Below are positions 45,895 to 54,831 of a stretch of 64,000 bases of DNA, one piece after another. The stretch covers positions 2,728,001 to 2,792,000 of the forward strand of contig CAWIMS010000005.1 of assembly GCA_963837285.1 (NCBI GenBank). The letters are read 5' to 3'. Position 1 is the first letter of the stretch. Each line of letters starts with the position of its first letter. A model generated the notes under the pieces. It made no database searches, was not told the origin of the DNA, and worked only from the letters and a program-made list of their open reading frames with translations. The stretch comes from Planosporangium sp963837285 (GTDB lineage Bacteria > Actinomycetota > Actinomycetes > Mycobacteriales > Micromonosporaceae). Both the position numbers and the translations under genes were made by a program.

Positions 45895-46079
45895 TGGTGA
45901 TCGTCGCCGAGTTCGCCTACCGCGGCGACGGCGACCGCGGCCCGTTCGCTGTGCCGTGCGTGTTCGTTCTGCGGGTCCGCGACGGCCAGATCGTCGCCTC
46001 CCGTGACTACACCGACCACCTCGGTTTCGCGCGGATCGGCGGCCGGCTCGACGACCTCTTCGCCCAACTGAAGGGCTAG
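45895..46079 (+). pseudogene. 3' remnant of an NTF2/SnoaL-like gene
   Basis: The frame ending at 46079 carries only the last strands of a SnoaL/NTF2-like fold (VPCVFVLRVRDGQIVASRDY, DHLGFARIGG). Upstream sequence in the same frame is not homologous and no start is evident. It follows directly on the YdeI remnant. Confidence 0.6.
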
Positions 46080-46130
46080 CCAGCTCCCTGGTACTTACCG
46101 GCCGGTCACGACCCGGGTACCGTACCGATC

Positions 46131-46397
46131 ATGGCGCGAATCGTCGAGATCTTCGTGGCCGGCAGCAAACAGCCGTTCCGGTGCGAGCTGTCCGAGGACA
46201 AGCTCACCGAACTGTGCGACAAGCTGCCGCACGGCGCCGGCACCATCATGTACGAGCGGGATGGCCGGACCTACATCATTCGGGTCGCGAACATCAGTGC
46301 CGTGACATTCGGCGACGAGCCGGGCACGGCCCTACCACCGTCCACGATGGACGACCTCGGTGAACGGCCGCCGGTCGGGCCGTTCGATCGGCCGTAG
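46131..46397 (+). CDS. Hypothetical protein, 88 aa
   Basis: A small soluble protein (MARIVEIFVAGSKQPFRCEL; GTIMYERDGRTYIIRVANIS) with a beta-rich pattern and a Pro-rich end; no family recognised. Its last 66 bp overlap the convergent nitroreductase gene, and there is no clear ribosome site, so the ORF is moderately supported. Confidence 0.5.
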   Translation: MARIVEIFVAGSKQPFRCELSEDKLTELCDKLPHGAGTIMYERDGRTYIIRVANISAVTFGDEPGTALPPSTMDDLGERPPVGPFDRP

Positions 46398-46847
46398 CGG
46401 TCGGTCGGCCGGGTAGCCGAGCGGAATCAGGTACGCGCAGAACCGGTCGTCCGGGAACCCGAGCACCGCCCGCGCCAGTTCCTGGTCGTTGACGCCCGCG
46501 TGCCCGCTGCCGATCCCCAGGCCGGCCGCCTCGATCATGAAGCTCATGGTCAGCTGACCGAAGTCGTACCGCAGCCGCTCCCGCTCACGGTCTGCGGCCA
46601 GGATCGGGCCCACCAGCGCGATCGCGGCCACGGCCCCGGCCACGTGTCCGGACCCGCGGCCCACCCGGGACAACTCCGCGAGCTGAGCCCGGTCGGTGAC
46701 CACGATGAAATCCCACGGCTGCCAGTTCACCGCCGACGGTGAACGCCGGCCAGCCTCCAGGATCCGGTCGAGATCATGGTCAGATATCGGCCGGTCGGAG
46801 AACTGTCGTACATCCCGCCGGGCCCGGATCGCATCCCACGTGTCCAT
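46332..46847 (-). CDS. Nitroreductase-family FMN oxidoreductase
   Basis: A 171-residue flavoprotein. The FMN-binding start WDAIRARRDVRQFSDRPISD and RSPSAVNWQPWDFIVV are typical, and the C-terminus YLIPLGYPADRPL completes the family pattern. It probably reduces nitro groups or activated alkenes with NAD(P)H. It lies 5 bp after the nucleotidyltransferase gene and is likely cotranscribed with it. Confidence 0.9.
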   Translation of the reverse strand: MDTWDAIRARRDVRQFSDRPISDHDLDRILEAGRRSPSAVNWQPWDFIVVTDRAQLAELSRVGRGSGHVAGAVAAIALVGPILAADRERERLRYDFGQLTMSFMIEAAGLGIGSGHAGVNDQELARAVLGFPDDRFCAYLIPLGYPADRPLRPIERPDRRPFTEVVHRGRW

Positions 46848-46851
46848 GCGC

Positions 46852-47679
46852 TCATCGTTGCATCCCGTCCCCTTCTTTGCGCTGCGCTTTCACTCCGTGT
46901 ACGGCGGTGTATTCGGCCGCGAGCCACGGACCGAGGTCGTCGAGGAGCATCTGGAGCACGGTGGGATCCGTCGACGGGGTACGCCCGTTGGCCACCGCCA
47001 CGCGCATCTGCCCGAGGCGCCGGGGATAGTAGCGACCGAACGCCTCGGCGGACTCGACGAGGTCGCTGGTCCAACCACCCCAGCGCGGCATGACCAGCGT
47101 GAAGCCGGTCCGGACGAGGCGGCGGCCGACAGACCGGCTGAGCATCCTGCGCTCGGCGTCGGTGGTGGCTTCGGCGGCCCGGCCGCGCCAGCCCGGTAGG
47201 AACAGCGCGAGGTCGCCGTTGGTCTCGCGGGCCAGGAGGCTGGCCGGACGGTACCGGGGAAGCCGCGCCGCCAGATCCTCTCCCACCAACGGAGTGCACA
47301 GGCAGGCGACGAAGAAGCCGAGATCGTACCGTTCCAGGTCACTCAGCAGGGTGCTCGTACCGCACAGCCCGATGCCCACGCCATTGACCTGGGCGAAGGA
47401 ACCGTCGACGGCGGCCTCGATCCGGTTGGCATCCGTGCGGTCGGCGTCTGTCGGCTCGTGGTGGAGGGCGAGCATCAGGTCCAGGTCGGAGACGCCGGGA
47501 ACGGCGGTGCCGCGCGGGACACTGCCGTAGAGGTACGCGCTGTGCATCCGCCCACCGTCGAACAGTTCGCGGATCTGGTCGCGGGCGGCGTCGACGACCG
47601 GGGCGAAGACGTCGGTGACCCGGCTCAGCGCGCCTTCCCGCGCGATGGTGCCGTCCCGGTCGAGTCCGCGCCGATCCAT
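46852..47679 (-). CDS. Nucleotidyltransferase-fold protein (aminoglycoside adenylyltransferase-like)
   Basis: A 275-residue protein with the nucleotidyltransferase signature YGSVPRG followed by SDLDLML near residues 50-70 and a C-terminal helical region with RRYYP-type sequence. The layout resembles ANT(3'')/(9)-like proteins, so drug modification is possible, but the family also includes proteins without resistance activity. Followed by the nitroreductase gene at 5 bp. Confidence 0.75.
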   Translation of the reverse strand: MDRRGLDRDGTIAREGALSRVTDVFAPVVDAARDQIRELFDGGRMHSAYLYGSVPRGTAVPGVSDLDLMLALHHEPTDADRTDANRIEAAVDGSFAQVNGVGIGLCGTSTLLSDLERYDLGFFVACLCTPLVGEDLAARLPRYRPASLLARETNGDLALFLPGWRGRAAEATTDAERRMLSRSVGRRLVRTGFTLVMPRWGGWTSDLVESAEAFGRYYPRRLGQMRVAVANGRTPSTDPTVLQMLLDDLGPWLAAEYTAVHGVKAQRKEGDGMQR

Positions 47680-47807
47680 CCGACAACTATCTACGATCCG
47701 CTGGACGGGCTACCCGAATCGGCCGTGCACGTAGTCGGCGGTACGGGTGTGGACGCAAGGGTGCGCGAAGCGGAACCGCGGTTAACAACGGACCGATACG
47801 TGTCACG

Positions 47808-48203
47808 TCATGTGTGGACGACGCGCGGTACGTCGGTCACCGTCGCGTCCGGGACCAGGCCGAGAAAGACCGTGCATGCGTACTCGCAATGCACCCGCCG
47901 GTGATAGCCACGGCTCGACACCGCGACATCCTCGCCGGCGACCGTGACACGCCAGACCCAACTGGTGCGATCGCTCCGCATCGTGGCAGCCACCGCCGAC
48001 GGGAGTTGGCTGCGGAGATGCCGTAGCGCCGCCAGGCACGACTCGACGTCCGGGAAGTTGCGGGCGGCCCGCCCCAGATCCCGGTTGTTGGTCGACAGCA
48101 GGCGCCAGGTCACCCCGAGCCGTCCGTCTACGCTGAACAGCGCTTCAGCGCCGGTGGCCTGCGCCCGGGCCACCACGTACAGCTGAAACCGCGCAGAGGC
48201 CAC
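47808..48203 (-). CDS. DUF1508/YegP-like duplicated protein
   Basis: A 131-residue protein from GTG 48203 (GGGAGGGGG upstream). It contains two similar units, FQLYVV...WRLLSTNNRDLGRAARNFPD and WVWRVTVAGEDVAVSSRGYH, each like the DUF1508 (YegP) module of beta strands with a conserved S-x-G-Y turn. Function unknown. Confidence 0.6.
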   Translation of the reverse strand: MASARFQLYVVARAQATGAEALFSVDGRLGVTWRLLSTNNRDLGRAARNFPDVESCLAALRHLRSQLPSAVAATMRSDRTSWVWRVTVAGEDVAVSSRGYHRRVHCEYACTVFLGLVPDATVTDVPRVVHT

Positions 48204-48572
48204 CCCGCACCCCCTCCCCGAAGCACGTCCCCTCGCGCTGCACACGCTGACGACCTGTAGTGCACGCCGGGCAGCAGAACGATGAACAACGGGGCTCCCT
48301 TTGCACGGCTAACCAGCGACAACTGCCCGTTTTGGGCCCTGGCGGGCGATCAGTTGCCCGATACCGGCACCTCCCGACGCCTTCGGCCCACCGGGCGCGG
48401 CGAGCACGGACCGGCCGTGGACCGACAACTTAGTCTTGTCGCACGGACGTGGGCGCCCGGGGCCGCGGCGCCGAGGCTGCCTGACCCCGGCGCCGCGCAC
48501 GACTCCAAGACATTGACGGAACTCGAACATTTCTCGAACCCGGTCCCAGTGTGCCGGGACGACGTTGTCGAC
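48204..48572. other. 369-bp region upstream of the sulfatase gene
   Basis: No supported gene. It holds an imperfect hairpin around 48326-48358 (CAACTGCCCG and CGGGCGATCAGTTG) and a TTGACG at 48513-48518 that could be a -35 element for the sulfatase gene. Confidence 0.4.
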
Positions 48573-50072
48573 ATGAGACGTTCCCGTCGCATCACCCTGT
48601 TCTCGACGCTGTTCTCGATCGGGTCGGTCGCCGCACTGGTGGCCGCCCTGGCGGGCGCACCACCCAGCCACGCCGCTGACAGCGCCGCCAGCCCACCGAA
48701 CATCGTGTTCGTACTCACCGACGACCTGGCCTGGAACCTGGTGCAGTACCTGCCGCAGGTGCAGAGGATGCAATCCGAGGGCATGACGTTCAACGACTAC
48801 GCGGTCACCGACTCGCTGTGCTGCCCGTCCCGGTCGTCCATCTTCACCGGCCGGTTCCCGCACGACACCGGCGTGTTCACCAACGGCGGCGACGACGGCG
48901 GGTTCGGCTACTTCCACGGCCACGGCGAAGAAGCGCAGACATTCGCCACCGCCTTGCAGGCCAAGGGGTACCGGACCGCGATGATGGGCAAGTACCTCAA
49001 CGGGTATCTGCCGGCCAATCACGAAGGTGGCACCCAGCCCTACGTGCCGCCCGGGTGGACCGAATGGGATGTGGCCGGCAACGGGTACCCGGAATTCAAC
49101 TACAACCTCAACGAGAACCACACCGTCGTGCACTACGGCAGTATGCCGGCCGACTACCTGACCGATGTACTCGCCGGCAAGAGTACGGCGTTCATCAACA
49201 AGTCCGCGCAGGCGAAGAAGCCGTTCCTCCTGGAGGTCGCCACGTTCGCGCCGCACGCGCCGTACACCCCCGCACCGCGTGACGCGAACGACTTCCCGGG
49301 CCTGACCGCGCCGCGCGGGCCGGCGTTCGACACCCTGCCTACCGATGCGCCGCCGTGGCTGGCCAGCCGCAACCCGCTGACCCCGGCCGAACAGCAGACC
49401 ATCGACGTCGCGTTCCGCAAGCGCGCGCAGGCCGTACAGGCGGTCGACGACCTCATCGCCAAACTCCGCGCCACGCTGACCAGCGCGGGCGTCGCCGACA
49501 ACACGTATGTGGTGTTCAGCTCCGACAACGGCTACCACATGGGTGAGTACCGGCTCAATCCGGGGAAGATGACCGCCTTCGACACCGACATCCGGGTGCC
49601 GCTGGTCGTCGCCGGCCCGGGCGTGCCCGCCGGCAGGGCGAGCGATGCGGCGGTGGCCAACATCGACCTGGCGCCCACGTTCGCGCAACTCGGCGGCGCA
49701 CCGGTGCCGAACACTGTGGATGGACGGAGCCTGCTGCCCCTGCTGCGTGGCGGATCCGGCGCCAACTGGCGAACCGCCAGCCTGGTCGAGCACCACGGCC
49801 CGGACACCCAGGCCGACGACCCCGATCTGCCCGCGCCCGGCAGCGGCAACCCACCCAGCTACGAAGCCATGCGTACCCACGCCTACACCTACGTCGAGTA
49901 TGTCGACGGATCCCGGGAGTACTACGACCTCGCCCGCGATCCGCAGGAGCTGCACAACATCGCCGGCAACCTCACCCCGGACCGGCTGGCGCAACTGCAC
50001 ACCGCTCTGACCCAACTGGAGAACTGCCACACCGGGCCAGCCTGCTGGACGGCCGGCCACGTCGAAGCCTGA
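48573..50072 (+). CDS. Secreted sulfatase
   Basis: A 499-residue exported enzyme. After the signal peptide (FSIGSVAALVAALAGAPPSHA) come the metal-binding PNIVFVLTDDLAWN and the formylglycine motif CPSRSSIFTG (the second Cys of CCPSR), then MMGKYLNGY and FSSDNGYHMGEYRLNPGK. All core type I sulfatase elements are present. It removes sulfate esters from extracellular substrates such as sulfated glycans; secreted lyases and a fucosidase are encoded elsewhere in the window. A formylglycine-generating enzyme must be encoded outside the window. Confidence 0.93.
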   Translation: MRRSRRITLFSTLFSIGSVAALVAALAGAPPSHAADSAASPPNIVFVLTDDLAWNLVQYLPQVQRMQSEGMTFNDYAVTDSLCCPSRSSIFTGRFPHDTGVFTNGGDDGGFGYFHGHGEEAQTFATALQAKGYRTAMMGKYLNGYLPANHEGGTQPYVPPGWTEWDVAGNGYPEFNYNLNENHTVVHYGSMPADYLTDVLAGKSTAFINKSAQAKKPFLLEVATFAPHAPYTPAPRDANDFPGLTAPRGPAFDTLPTDAPPWLASRNPLTPAEQQTIDVAFRKRAQAVQAVDDLIAKLRATLTSAGVADNTYVVFSSDNGYHMGEYRLNPGKMTAFDTDIRVPLVVAGPGVPAGRASDAAVANIDLAPTFAQLGGAPVPNTVDGRSLLPLLRGGSGANWRTASLVEHHGPDTQADDPDLPAPGSGNPPSYEAMRTHAYTYVEYVDGSREYYDLARDPQELHNIAGNLTPDRLAQLHTALTQLENCHTGPACWTAGHVEA

Positions 50073-50819
50073 TGGTGGATCAGCGCGGGGCCGGCGGAGG
50101 TCCCGCGCTGACACCGGTCACCCTGAAGCCGGACGCGATCGCGCAACTGGCCGCGCTCAAGGCCACCGTCGGGTCGAACCTGGACAAGGTCGGGGCGATC
50201 TACCTGCTCGACGAGCCGTACGGCGTGGGCCGCGACGTCAGCTACGACGACCTGAACACCGCCGTGAGCCAGGTCAGGGCGGCGTTTCCCGGCAAGATCG
50301 TGATGATGACGCTGGACGGCCCGAGCGTCGTCAACAGCCGGCGTCGGATTCCGGCCGGGATCGACTGGGTCGGCTTCGACTGGTACTGCCATGGCCATGC
50401 CGCGCTCGCATCGACACTGACCACATTGGAGTCCCGCCTGGAGTCGCCGTACCAGCGAACCTATCTCATGCCCGAGTCGGCATCGTTGACCTGCCAGGGA
50501 ACCACCGACGGCGGTATCGCCGCGGCCCAGCAGACCTATGTGGACATCGCGGCGGCCGATCCACGGGTCACCTGCCTGCTGAACTTCGTCTGGTGGTTCT
50601 CGGCGTCGTACGGTGGGGACATGGATCCGCTCGTTGATCTTCCGCTGACCGCGCAGACGCAACGAACTCCGGGCGAGCGGATCGTCGGCCCCCGACGCCG
50701 CCCAGGGCGCGATCGACAACGCGTACCGGTCCAGATACGCCGGCTACAGCCGCCAGTACGTGGACCCGATGGTCACCCCGACCGCGGGCGCCGCCACGCT
50801 ACGGCTCGCCCCGCGCTGA
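50072..50819 (+). pseudogene. Truncated and frameshifted glycosidase-like gene
   Basis: Immediately after the sulfatase stop, a frame encodes a TIM-barrel-like end (VGAIYLLDEPYGVGRDVSYD, GIDWVGFDWYCHGHA, TCLLNFVWWFS), resembling secreted glycosidase-like proteins. There is no signal peptide or N-terminal third, and near 50685 the homologous reading shifts frame (DAAQGAIDNAYRSRYAGYSR, stop 50817). It is a 5'-truncated, frameshifted remnant; a sequencing error could explain only the second defect. Confidence 0.65.
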
Positions 50820-52052
50820 CTGCTGCCAGCGCTGGGACTCCTGGTTCCATTCGATGCCGACCCACGGGTCGTAGTCGACCTCCAGCGGCTCCTGCTCCGG
50901 ACGCTCGGGCTCGGGCACGTGCTGAAGGTTGATCCGGATCCGGTACCAGATGGAACTGCGCCCGCGCATGCCGTCGACCAGGGTGTCGGCCGGCTGAAGG
51001 TAGCCGACGACGTCGGCGTGCCGGGCCCGCCACCGCTCCAGGCCGGCCATCGCCTCGTCGCGGGTCTTCGCGCGGGCGATCTCCACCAGCGGCATCGTCG
51101 ACTGCCGGCGCCCGACGCCCTTGGGCGCCTTCTCCGCCGGCCCCAACCGCTCGGCGAGTTCCAGCAGCGGCTCCAGCGATCCGGCCGACTCGCCGATCTC
51201 CGCCCACGGGTCGCCGATCGACGCCCAGCGCTCCAGCACGGTGGGCACGGTGAACAGTTCGGGCCGGCAGGACGGCACCTCGTCCCAGGCCAGCGTCGTC
51301 GACACCCGGGCATCGGGCCGCGCGCGTACCGAGAAAGCCGACGCGACCGTGCGGTCTTTGGCATTCTGGTTGAAATCGACGAAGACCCCTTCGCGCTCCT
51401 CCTTCCACCACCGGGCCGTGGCGATGCCGGCCGCCCGGTTCTCCACCTCACGGGCCACCGTCTCCGCCGCGAGCCGCACCTGCCGGTACGGCCACCGCGG
51501 ATGGATCCGGGTGTAGATGTGGAACCCCCGCGAACCGGATGTCTTCGGCCAGGCGGCGAGGCCGTGATCTTCGAGTACCTCGCGGGCCACCATCGCGACG
51601 TCGATGATCTGCCGCCAGTCGATACCCGGGTTCGGATCGAGGTCGATGCGCAGCTCGTCCGGCCGGTCGAGGTCCTCGGCCAGCACCGGGTGCGGATTGA
51701 GATCGATACAGCCGAGGTTGATCACCCAGGCCAGCGCCGCGGCGTCGCGGACCACGACCTCGTCCGCGGTGGTGCCGGACGCGTACTTGAGGGTGACGGT
51801 GTCGATCCAATCCGGGTGGTTGGTCGGCGCCCGCTTCTGGAAGAACGCCTCCTGGTCGATGCCCTTGACGAACCGCTTGAGGATCATCGGGCGCCCGGCG
51901 ACCCCGCGCAGGGCGCCGTCGGCCACCGTCACGTAGTACCGCACCAGGTCGAGCTTGGTCAGGCCGCTGTCGGCGAACACGACCTTGTCAGGGTTCGTGA
52001 TCGTCACGTCGCGCCCTGCGATCTCCAACACCGTTGGCTTCGGTCTGGCCAC
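50799..52052 (-). CDS. LigD-type polymerase/primase domain protein (NHEJ)
   Basis: A 417-residue stand-alone LigD polymerase domain of the archaeo-eukaryotic primase superfamily. The catalytic acidic motif is LRIDLDPNPG near residue 135, with KTSGSRGFHIY and a later FVDFNQNAKDRT. It performs templated and untemplated nucleotide addition at double-strand breaks with Ku and LigD, which are not in this window. It is about 100 residues longer than the usual domain; the C-terminal part (VEIARAKTRDEAMAGLERWR to the end) is an accessory segment. Its 3' end overlaps the pseudogene by 21 bp. Confidence 0.9.
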   Translation of the reverse strand: MARPKPTVLEIAGRDVTITNPDKVVFADSGLTKLDLVRYYVTVADGALRGVAGRPMILKRFVKGIDQEAFFQKRAPTNHPDWIDTVTLKYASGTTADEVVVRDAAALAWVINLGCIDLNPHPVLAEDLDRPDELRIDLDPNPGIDWRQIIDVAMVAREVLEDHGLAAWPKTSGSRGFHIYTRIHPRWPYRQVRLAAETVAREVENRAAGIATARWWKEEREGVFVDFNQNAKDRTVASAFSVRARPDARVSTTLAWDEVPSCRPELFTVPTVLERWASIGDPWAEIGESAGSLEPLLELAERLGPAEKAPKGVGRRQSTMPLVEIARAKTRDEAMAGLERWRARHADVVGYLQPADTLVDGMRGRSSIWYRIRINLQHVPEPERPEQEPLEVDYDPWVGIEWNQESQRWQQSARGEP

Positions 52053-52056
52053 GCTC

Positions 52057-52530
52057 TCACGATAGATCGGTTTCCACGGGCCGTGCGGTCAGTTCGGCCC
52101 TGAGCTGGGTACGGGTACGCATCAGGATCCGCCCCAGCATGTTCCGGCCTTTGCCGGTGCGGCCCCGACCCCAGTAATGGTCGGTGCCGGTGTCCTCGAC
52201 GATCTCCGCGTCGCCGGTGGCCAGCAGGATCGCGCGGATGTCGGCGTGGGCGGCGAACTTGGTCGCCACGGCTCGGCGCATCACGTCGTCCTTGACCCGC
52301 TCCCAGTCCCGGCGCAGCGGTCGGGACCGGTCACGACCCAACTCGGCCGCCCGCGACGGGGTCGCCGCACGGCGGATGAGGTCGGCGTGTCGGGTACCCG
52401 CGAACTTCTGCGCCTGAAAGTAGTGCTCGGCGGTGGGCCACCGGTGGCCGTCGAGATCGAAGCCATGGGCGGAGAAGTTGGAGAAGCAGCCGTACGGAAC
52501 CTCGTCGGCGCCGTAGAAGTAGATCGTCAC
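52057..52530 (-). CDS. NADAR-family protein (YbiA-like)
   Basis: A 157-residue protein from GTG 52530. Family motifs: GCFSNFSAHGFDLDGHRWPT, AEHYFQAQKF and the C-terminal DHYWGRGRTGKGRNMLGRIL. NADAR proteins act as N-glycosidases on damaged riboflavin intermediates or on ADP-ribosylated guanine, and several are linked to defence or toxin reversal. Here it lies 4 bp downstream of no partner of that kind, between chitinase and LigD genes. Confidence 0.9.
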   Translation of the reverse strand: MTIYFYGADEVPYGCFSNFSAHGFDLDGHRWPTAEHYFQAQKFAGTRHADLIRRAATPSRAAELGRDRSRPLRRDWERVKDDVMRRAVATKFAAHADIRAILLATGDAEIVEDTGTDHYWGRGRTGKGRNMLGRILMRTRTQLRAELTARPVETDLS

Positions 52531-52555
52531 CTCGGGCCTCGGGACGGCAGGTCGG

Positions 52556-53623
52556 TCAGCGGCGGTGCGTGAACGGCACCATGATGTGTGTGAACTGGTA
52601 CGGCGACTGGGCCACACCGGAGCAGTCGTCGCTACCGGGCGTTCCGGGGCAGCCGCCGTTGTCCCGGCCGAGGGCCCAGAACGACAACTCCGCGAGGTCT
52701 TTGTCGCGCGCCCACGCGGTGACGTTCTTCGCGTCGGCGAGGGTGAGAATCTCCAGCGGACCGGTCTCTCCGCCCGACCCGTAGTCGTCGATGCCGATCA
52801 TCTCGGTGACACCGACCATGTGCCACAGCTCGCGGGTGGACCGGTGCGGGTACAGGGTGTGCAGCGTGCCGACGAGACCGTTCGCCGCGGTCCTGGTGTC
52901 GGCGGCCATTTCGTGGACCTGGTCGTCGTAGTAGTCGAACGTCATTATGTTGACGATGTCGATGCGGGTGTGGTTCTGCACCGCGTTGGCCAGCACGGCG
53001 ACACCGGTGTCCTCCAACCCCTTCGGGCCGGTCGGGATCGTGTAGACGATCTGGAGGGTGCGGTGTTCGCGTGCGGCCCATTCCTGGACCTTGCGGATGG
53101 CCTTGTTGCGCCGGTCGATGCCAGCGGTGTTGGTGAGTGAGTTGTCCTCGACGTCCATGTCGAGCCGGGTGACGTTGTAGGTCTTGATGACCTTCGTGTA
53201 CGCCGCGGCGACCTTGTCGACGTCCGGGCAACTGTCGGCGATCTCGGTGGCGGTGTTGTCAGCGGTGAACCCGCCGAACGACGGGACGACGTCTCCGCCC
53301 CGCGCCCGGATCCGCGCGATCTCGTGACCGAAGACCTCTCGCGACACCGGTTTCGTCGGGTCGCCGTTCCACAGGATGTCGCAGGAGCCTGTCTTCTCCG
53401 TCTGCAGGAAGGCCATCGTGAGGTACCGGGCCCCGGAGTCCCGGCTCACCACGGCCGGGTTGGCGTCGGTGTACGCCTGGAAGTACGGCGAGAACACGTG
53501 CGCGGGCAATGTCCGTCCACCACCGTCGTCGTTGGCGAAGGCCCTCGGGGTGAGCAGGCTGGCGGACAGCAGCGTGGCGGTCACCACGGCCACGCCGCCG
53601 ACCACGCGGGAACGGATCGACAT
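52556..53623 (-). CDS. Secreted GH18 chitinase-like protein
   Basis: A 355-residue exported protein from ATG 53623 with a signal peptide (VVGGVAVVTATLLSASLLTPRAFA). The GH18 barrel shows VVPSFGGFTADNTATEIADS and the catalytic line VTRLDMDVEDNSL, in which the final Glu would be the acid. MTFDYYDD and LSFWALGRDNGG follow. It resembles single-domain actinomycete chitinases without a chitin-binding module. Activity on chitin is likely but untested. Confidence 0.88.
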   Translation of the reverse strand: MSIRSRVVGGVAVVTATLLSASLLTPRAFANDDGGGRTLPAHVFSPYFQAYTDANPAVVSRDSGARYLTMAFLQTEKTGSCDILWNGDPTKPVSREVFGHEIARIRARGGDVVPSFGGFTADNTATEIADSCPDVDKVAAAYTKVIKTYNVTRLDMDVEDNSLTNTAGIDRRNKAIRKVQEWAAREHRTLQIVYTIPTGPKGLEDTGVAVLANAVQNHTRIDIVNIMTFDYYDDQVHEMAADTRTAANGLVGTLHTLYPHRSTRELWHMVGVTEMIGIDDYGSGGETGPLEILTLADAKNVTAWARDKDLAELSFWALGRDNGGCPGTPGSDDCSGVAQSPYQFTHIMVPFTHRR

Positions 53624-53814
53624 AGATGCCAGCTTTCGACGGGCCCACTGCGCCACGCGCTGGCCATCCCGGCCCAAGGACGAAACGGCGCAAGGCGGGC
53701 ACAGTTAGCAATCTTTACAGTGGTTGATCAGACCGTATGGCCGCCCGCTCCGGGGTGTCAAGGTCCAGATGGCCCGTACCGTTCCGCGCGGCGAGAGTTT
53801 CCCGCCGGCCGTGG

Positions 53815-53988
53815 ACACGTCAAATATCCTTGATCACCCGCGCGCTCGCCGCCTACCACAAGGCCGAATGCAGCCAGGCCAGACTGCAGGTCCGGAGCAA
53901 CAACACCGAGGCTCTCCGGCTCTACACCCAACTCGGCTTCACCAGCAGCGGTCGCGACTACGCCATCCTGCAAGCATCAATGACCTGA
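53815..53988 (+). pseudogene. 3' remnant of a GNAT acetyltransferase gene
   Basis: The end of the frame (CSQARLQVRSNNTEALRLYT, QLGFTSSGRDYAIL) is a typical GNAT C-terminus. The preceding sequence in the same frame is unrelated and no acetyl-CoA loop is present. Confidence 0.7.
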
Positions 53989-54057
53989 GCCCGTCCACTG
54001 GGTCGGCAGCAGCGACGGAAACCGGCGCCCGGATCCGCACGGGCAGGGGTCTTTGCC

Positions 54058-54216
54058 ACCGAGCGGCCGCACCACCTCTTCCACGCCACCCGCGCGGAAC
54101 TCCTCCGCGACCTCGGCCGGGTGGCGGAAGCCCGGGACGCCGACGAGCGCGCCCTCGAACTGACCACCAACCCGGCCGAGCAATCGCTGCTGCGACAACG
54201 CCTCAACTGGGCGTGA
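54058..54216 (+). pseudogene. 3' remnant of an ECF sigma factor gene
   Basis: Codons ending at 54214-54216 encode HHLFHATRAELLRDLGRVAE and DERALELTTNPAEQSLLRQR, the characteristic last helices of ECF42-type sigma factors; compare the end of the intact factor at 14244. Everything upstream (regions 2 and 4) is missing. Confidence 0.65.
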
Positions 54217-54222
54217 CCGCGG

Positions 54223-54831
54223 TCATTCCTGTGGAAGGTGGGTCCTGGCCTCCTCGTAGCCAGCGTCGCCGGCCGACTCGGCCGGGGCGTAGACGAGGTT
54301 CAGTACGCCGGTCTGGAAGGTCTGCGACGAGACCAGCTTGAGCGGGATCGGCTGGTCGCCCTCGTCGAACAGGCGCATGCCCTTGCGCATGGCGATCGGG
54401 TGGACCAGCAGGTGCAACTCGTCGACCAGGCCCGCGGTCAACAATTGGCGGACCACGGACACCGAGCCGCTCATGCCGATGGTGCCGCCCGGCTCGTTCT
54501 TCAGCGCGGTGACGTACTCGACCAGGTCGCCCTCCAGCTGTTCGGAGTTGCGCCAGGTGAACTCGAGCGGCCGGTTCGACGCGACGATCTTGCGGGTGTC
54601 GCCGAGGAACTTGGCGAAAACGGCGTCCTCCGCGCCGGCTTCCTCGCGCTCGGGCCAGGCGCCGGCGAAGCTGTCGTAGGTCGTACGGCCGAACAGGATG
54701 GTGTCCACGGTGCCGAGGCTGGCGGTCACGGCCACGCCCATCTCGTCGTTGAAGTACGGGAAGTGCCACTCGTTGGGCGCTTCGACCACGCCGTCGAGCG
54801 AGACGAACAGGCTGGCGGTGAGCTTCCTCAT
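54223..54831 (-). CDS. Dihydrofolate-reductase-like RibD_C domain protein
   Basis: A 202-residue protein from ATG 54831 (GGGAGA upstream). Family pattern: MRKLTASLFVSLDGVVEAPN, ILFGRTTYDSFAGAW, GTIGMSGSVSVVRQLLTAGL and VDELHLLVHPIAMRKGMRLF. These reductases use NADPH on unknown pterin-like or other substrates. It is the intact relative of the truncated gene at 42472. Confidence 0.88.
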   Translation of the reverse strand: MRKLTASLFVSLDGVVEAPNEWHFPYFNDEMGVAVTASLGTVDTILFGRTTYDSFAGAWPEREEAGAEDAVFAKFLGDTRKIVASNRPLEFTWRNSEQLEGDLVEYVTALKNEPGGTIGMSGSVSVVRQLLTAGLVDELHLLVHPIAMRKGMRLFDEGDQPIPLKLVSSQTFQTGVLNLVYAPAESAGDAGYEEARTHLPQE

